Position numbers and translations under genes: made by a program. Under the pieces are notes generated by a model. It made no database searches. It saw nothing but the letters and a program-made list of their open reading frames with translations, and was not told the DNA's origin. A stretch of 5,459 bases of DNA, from contig DAOVGW010000002.1 in the NCBI GenBank assembly GCA_030672225.1, forward strand, positions 1 to 5,459, in the 5' to 3' direction. Numbering within the stretch: the stretch's first letter is position 1; each line of letters starts with the position of its first letter. Positions 4,326 to 5,459 of the stretch are shown here, in pieces. Origin of the DNA: Dehalococcoidales bacterium (lineage in GTDB: Bacteria; Chloroflexota; Dehalococcoidia; Dehalococcoidales; ARS1013).

Positions 4326-5459
4326 ATGCCCAGGAGTTTTCCGTTAGACCGGATACGCAATATAGGTATTATTGCTCACATTGATGCTGGTAAGACTACC
4401 GTCACTGAGCGGATACTCTATTACACCGGTAGCACCTATAAGATTGGTGTGGTGGATGAAGGCACCACGGTAATGGACTGGATGGAGCAGGAAAGGCAGC
4501 GTGGGATTACCATTACGGCGGCAGCCACCACCTGTTACTGGAAGGACCACCGTATCAATATTATTGATACCCCAGGGCATGTTGACTTTACTGCCGAGGT
4601 TGAACGTAGCCTCAGAGTGCTGGATGGGGGGGTGGTAGTTTTTGATGCTGTGGCTGGGGTTGAGGCTCAGTCAGAGACAGTATGGCGTCAGGCTGATAGA
4701 TATGGTGTCCCCCGGGTCTGTTTTATCAATAAGATGGACCGGATTGGTGCCAACTTTAAGCGCTGTCTGGCCATGATTGAAGAGCGCCTGCAGGCTAAAC
4801 CATTGGTGGTACAGTTGCCCCTGGGCAGTGAAGACTCATTTCAGGGTGTTATTGACCTAGTGGAGAATAAGGCATGGCGCTTTGATGGCAGTCCTGACTC
4901 GGAACCAGAGGAAGTAGCTATACCTACCTCAGAGAAGGCAATGTGCCAAGAATTCCGTCAGGCATTAATTGAAAGATTGGCTGAAGACGATGACCATATT
5001 TTAGCCGCTTATATTGAGGGCAGCAGTGTTACTGCCTCTGATTTAAAGCTAGCCTTGAGAAGGGTAACCCTGGCTAATAAAGGCATACCCGTTCTTTGCG
5101 GTAGCGCCTTAGGAAATAAGGGCATCAGGCTACTGCTTGATGCTATTATGGATTACCTCCCGTCCCCGCTAGATATGCCGCCGGTAAGGGCTATGGGGAC
5201 TAGGACAGGGACAGAAGTCACTCGTCCTGCCAGCGATGAGGCTCCCTTTTCAGCACTGGCCTTTAAGGTGGTCGCTGACCCCTTTGCCGGCCGGCTGGTC
5301 TATCTCAGGGTGTATTCAGGTAGGGTAAGAGCGGGAGCGCAGGTATTTAACTCGGCTCGGGGTAAGAGAGAGCGCATCGGGCGGCTACTCCTAATGCACG
5401 CCAACCGTCGCCAGGAGGTAAGCGAGGCCGATACCGGGGGTATCGTAGCCGCACTGGGT
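4326..5459 (+). CDS. fusA: Elongation factor G, N-terminal 378 residues (cut by window edge)
   Basis: The frame stays open from ATG 4326 to the window end, giving 378 of about 700 residues. EF-G is the GTPase that drives tRNA-mRNA translocation and, with RRF, ribosome recycling. GTPase motifs are complete: AHIDAGKTT (17-25), switch I RGITIT with Thr62, DTPGH (81-85, His85 catalytic) and NKMD (135-138). The G' insert follows, and domain II begins near residue 306 (APFSALAFKV). AGAGG (4313-4317) lies 8 nt before the start. The 76-nt gap after rpsG (4250-4325) shows no terminator or promoter I can recognise, so fusA is probably cotranscribed with rpsL-rpsG. The sequence reads as a canonical translocase rather than a tetracycline-resistance protein, but a second EF-G paralogue elsewhere in the genome cannot be excluded. 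Confidence 0.97.
   Translation, partial: MPRSFPLDRIRNIGIIAHIDAGKTTVTERILYYTGSTYKIGVVDEGTTVMDWMEQERQRGITITAAATTCYWKDHRINIIDTPGHVDFTAEVERSLRVLDGGVVVFDAVAGVEAQSETVWRQADRYGVPRVCFINKMDRIGANFKRCLAMIEERLQAKPLVVQLPLGSEDSFQGVIDLVENKAWRFDGSPDSEPEEVAIPTSEKAMCQEFRQALIERLAEDDDHILAAYIEGSSVTASDLKLALRRVTLANKGIPVLCGSALGNKGIRLLLDAIMDYLPSPLDMPPVRAMGTRTGTEVTRPASDEAPFSALAFKVVADPFAGRLVYLRVYSGRVRAGAQVFNSARGKRERIGRLLLMHANRRQEVSEADTGGIVAALG

Noticed and set aside
4160..4580. Minus-strand open frames across the end of rpsG and the start of fusA
   Set aside because: They are antisense to clear S7 and EF-G coding sequence and show no recognisable domains.

Overview
The window reads as a chromosomal fragment of a bacterium in the phylum Chloroflexota, most likely class Dehalococcoidia. 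I infer this from gene content and order (a chorismate operon aroF-aroB-aroD-aroE divergent from rpsL-rpsG-fusA) and from the protein sequences. No database search was possible, so the assignment is provisional.

Layout. On the minus strand, reading right to left, lie a 3-deoxy-7-phosphoheptulonate (DAHP) synthase (1790-2848), 3-dehydroquinate synthase (705-1778), type I 3-dehydroquinate dehydratase (50-703) and the first codons of shikimate dehydrogenase (1-53, cut by the window edge). Gaps are 11 nt, 1 nt and a 4-nt overlap, so this is one operon carrying the first four steps of the shikimate pathway. On the plus strand lie ribosomal proteins S12 (3333-3770) and S7 (3779-4249) and the first half of elongation factor G (4326 to the window end): the str operon.

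The 484-base divergent region (2849-3332) is the most informative part. On the minus strand a strong sigma-70-type promoter (TTGACA, 18 nt, TATATT) is followed by a Shine-Dalgarno sequence and a short reading frame of about 24-26 codons that contains the run LFYMYFTFP, dense in Phe and Tyr codons. This frame overlaps a set of mutually exclusive RNA pairings, and its stop codon sits at the edge of the segment that would form an antiterminator. A perfect 10-bp GC-rich hairpin followed by five T residues comes next, before aroF. Together these make a classical translation-coupled transcription attenuator that would tune the aro operon to Phe/Tyr supply. It is not a standard annotation and is the main discovery candidate here.

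On the plus strand a separate promoter (TTGACA, 18 nt, extended -10) gives rpsL a leader of about 117 nt holding two perfect hairpins, one of them a 34-bp perfect palindrome ending 23 nt before the rpsL start. These may be an autoregulatory or stabilising leader of the str operon. S12 starts with TTG, carries an insertion of about 14 residues relative to E. coli, and has Pro where E. coli has the streptomycin-relevant Lys87 (mature numbering).

All genes look intact apart from truncation at the window edges. I saw no mobile elements, tRNA, rRNA or CRISPR.
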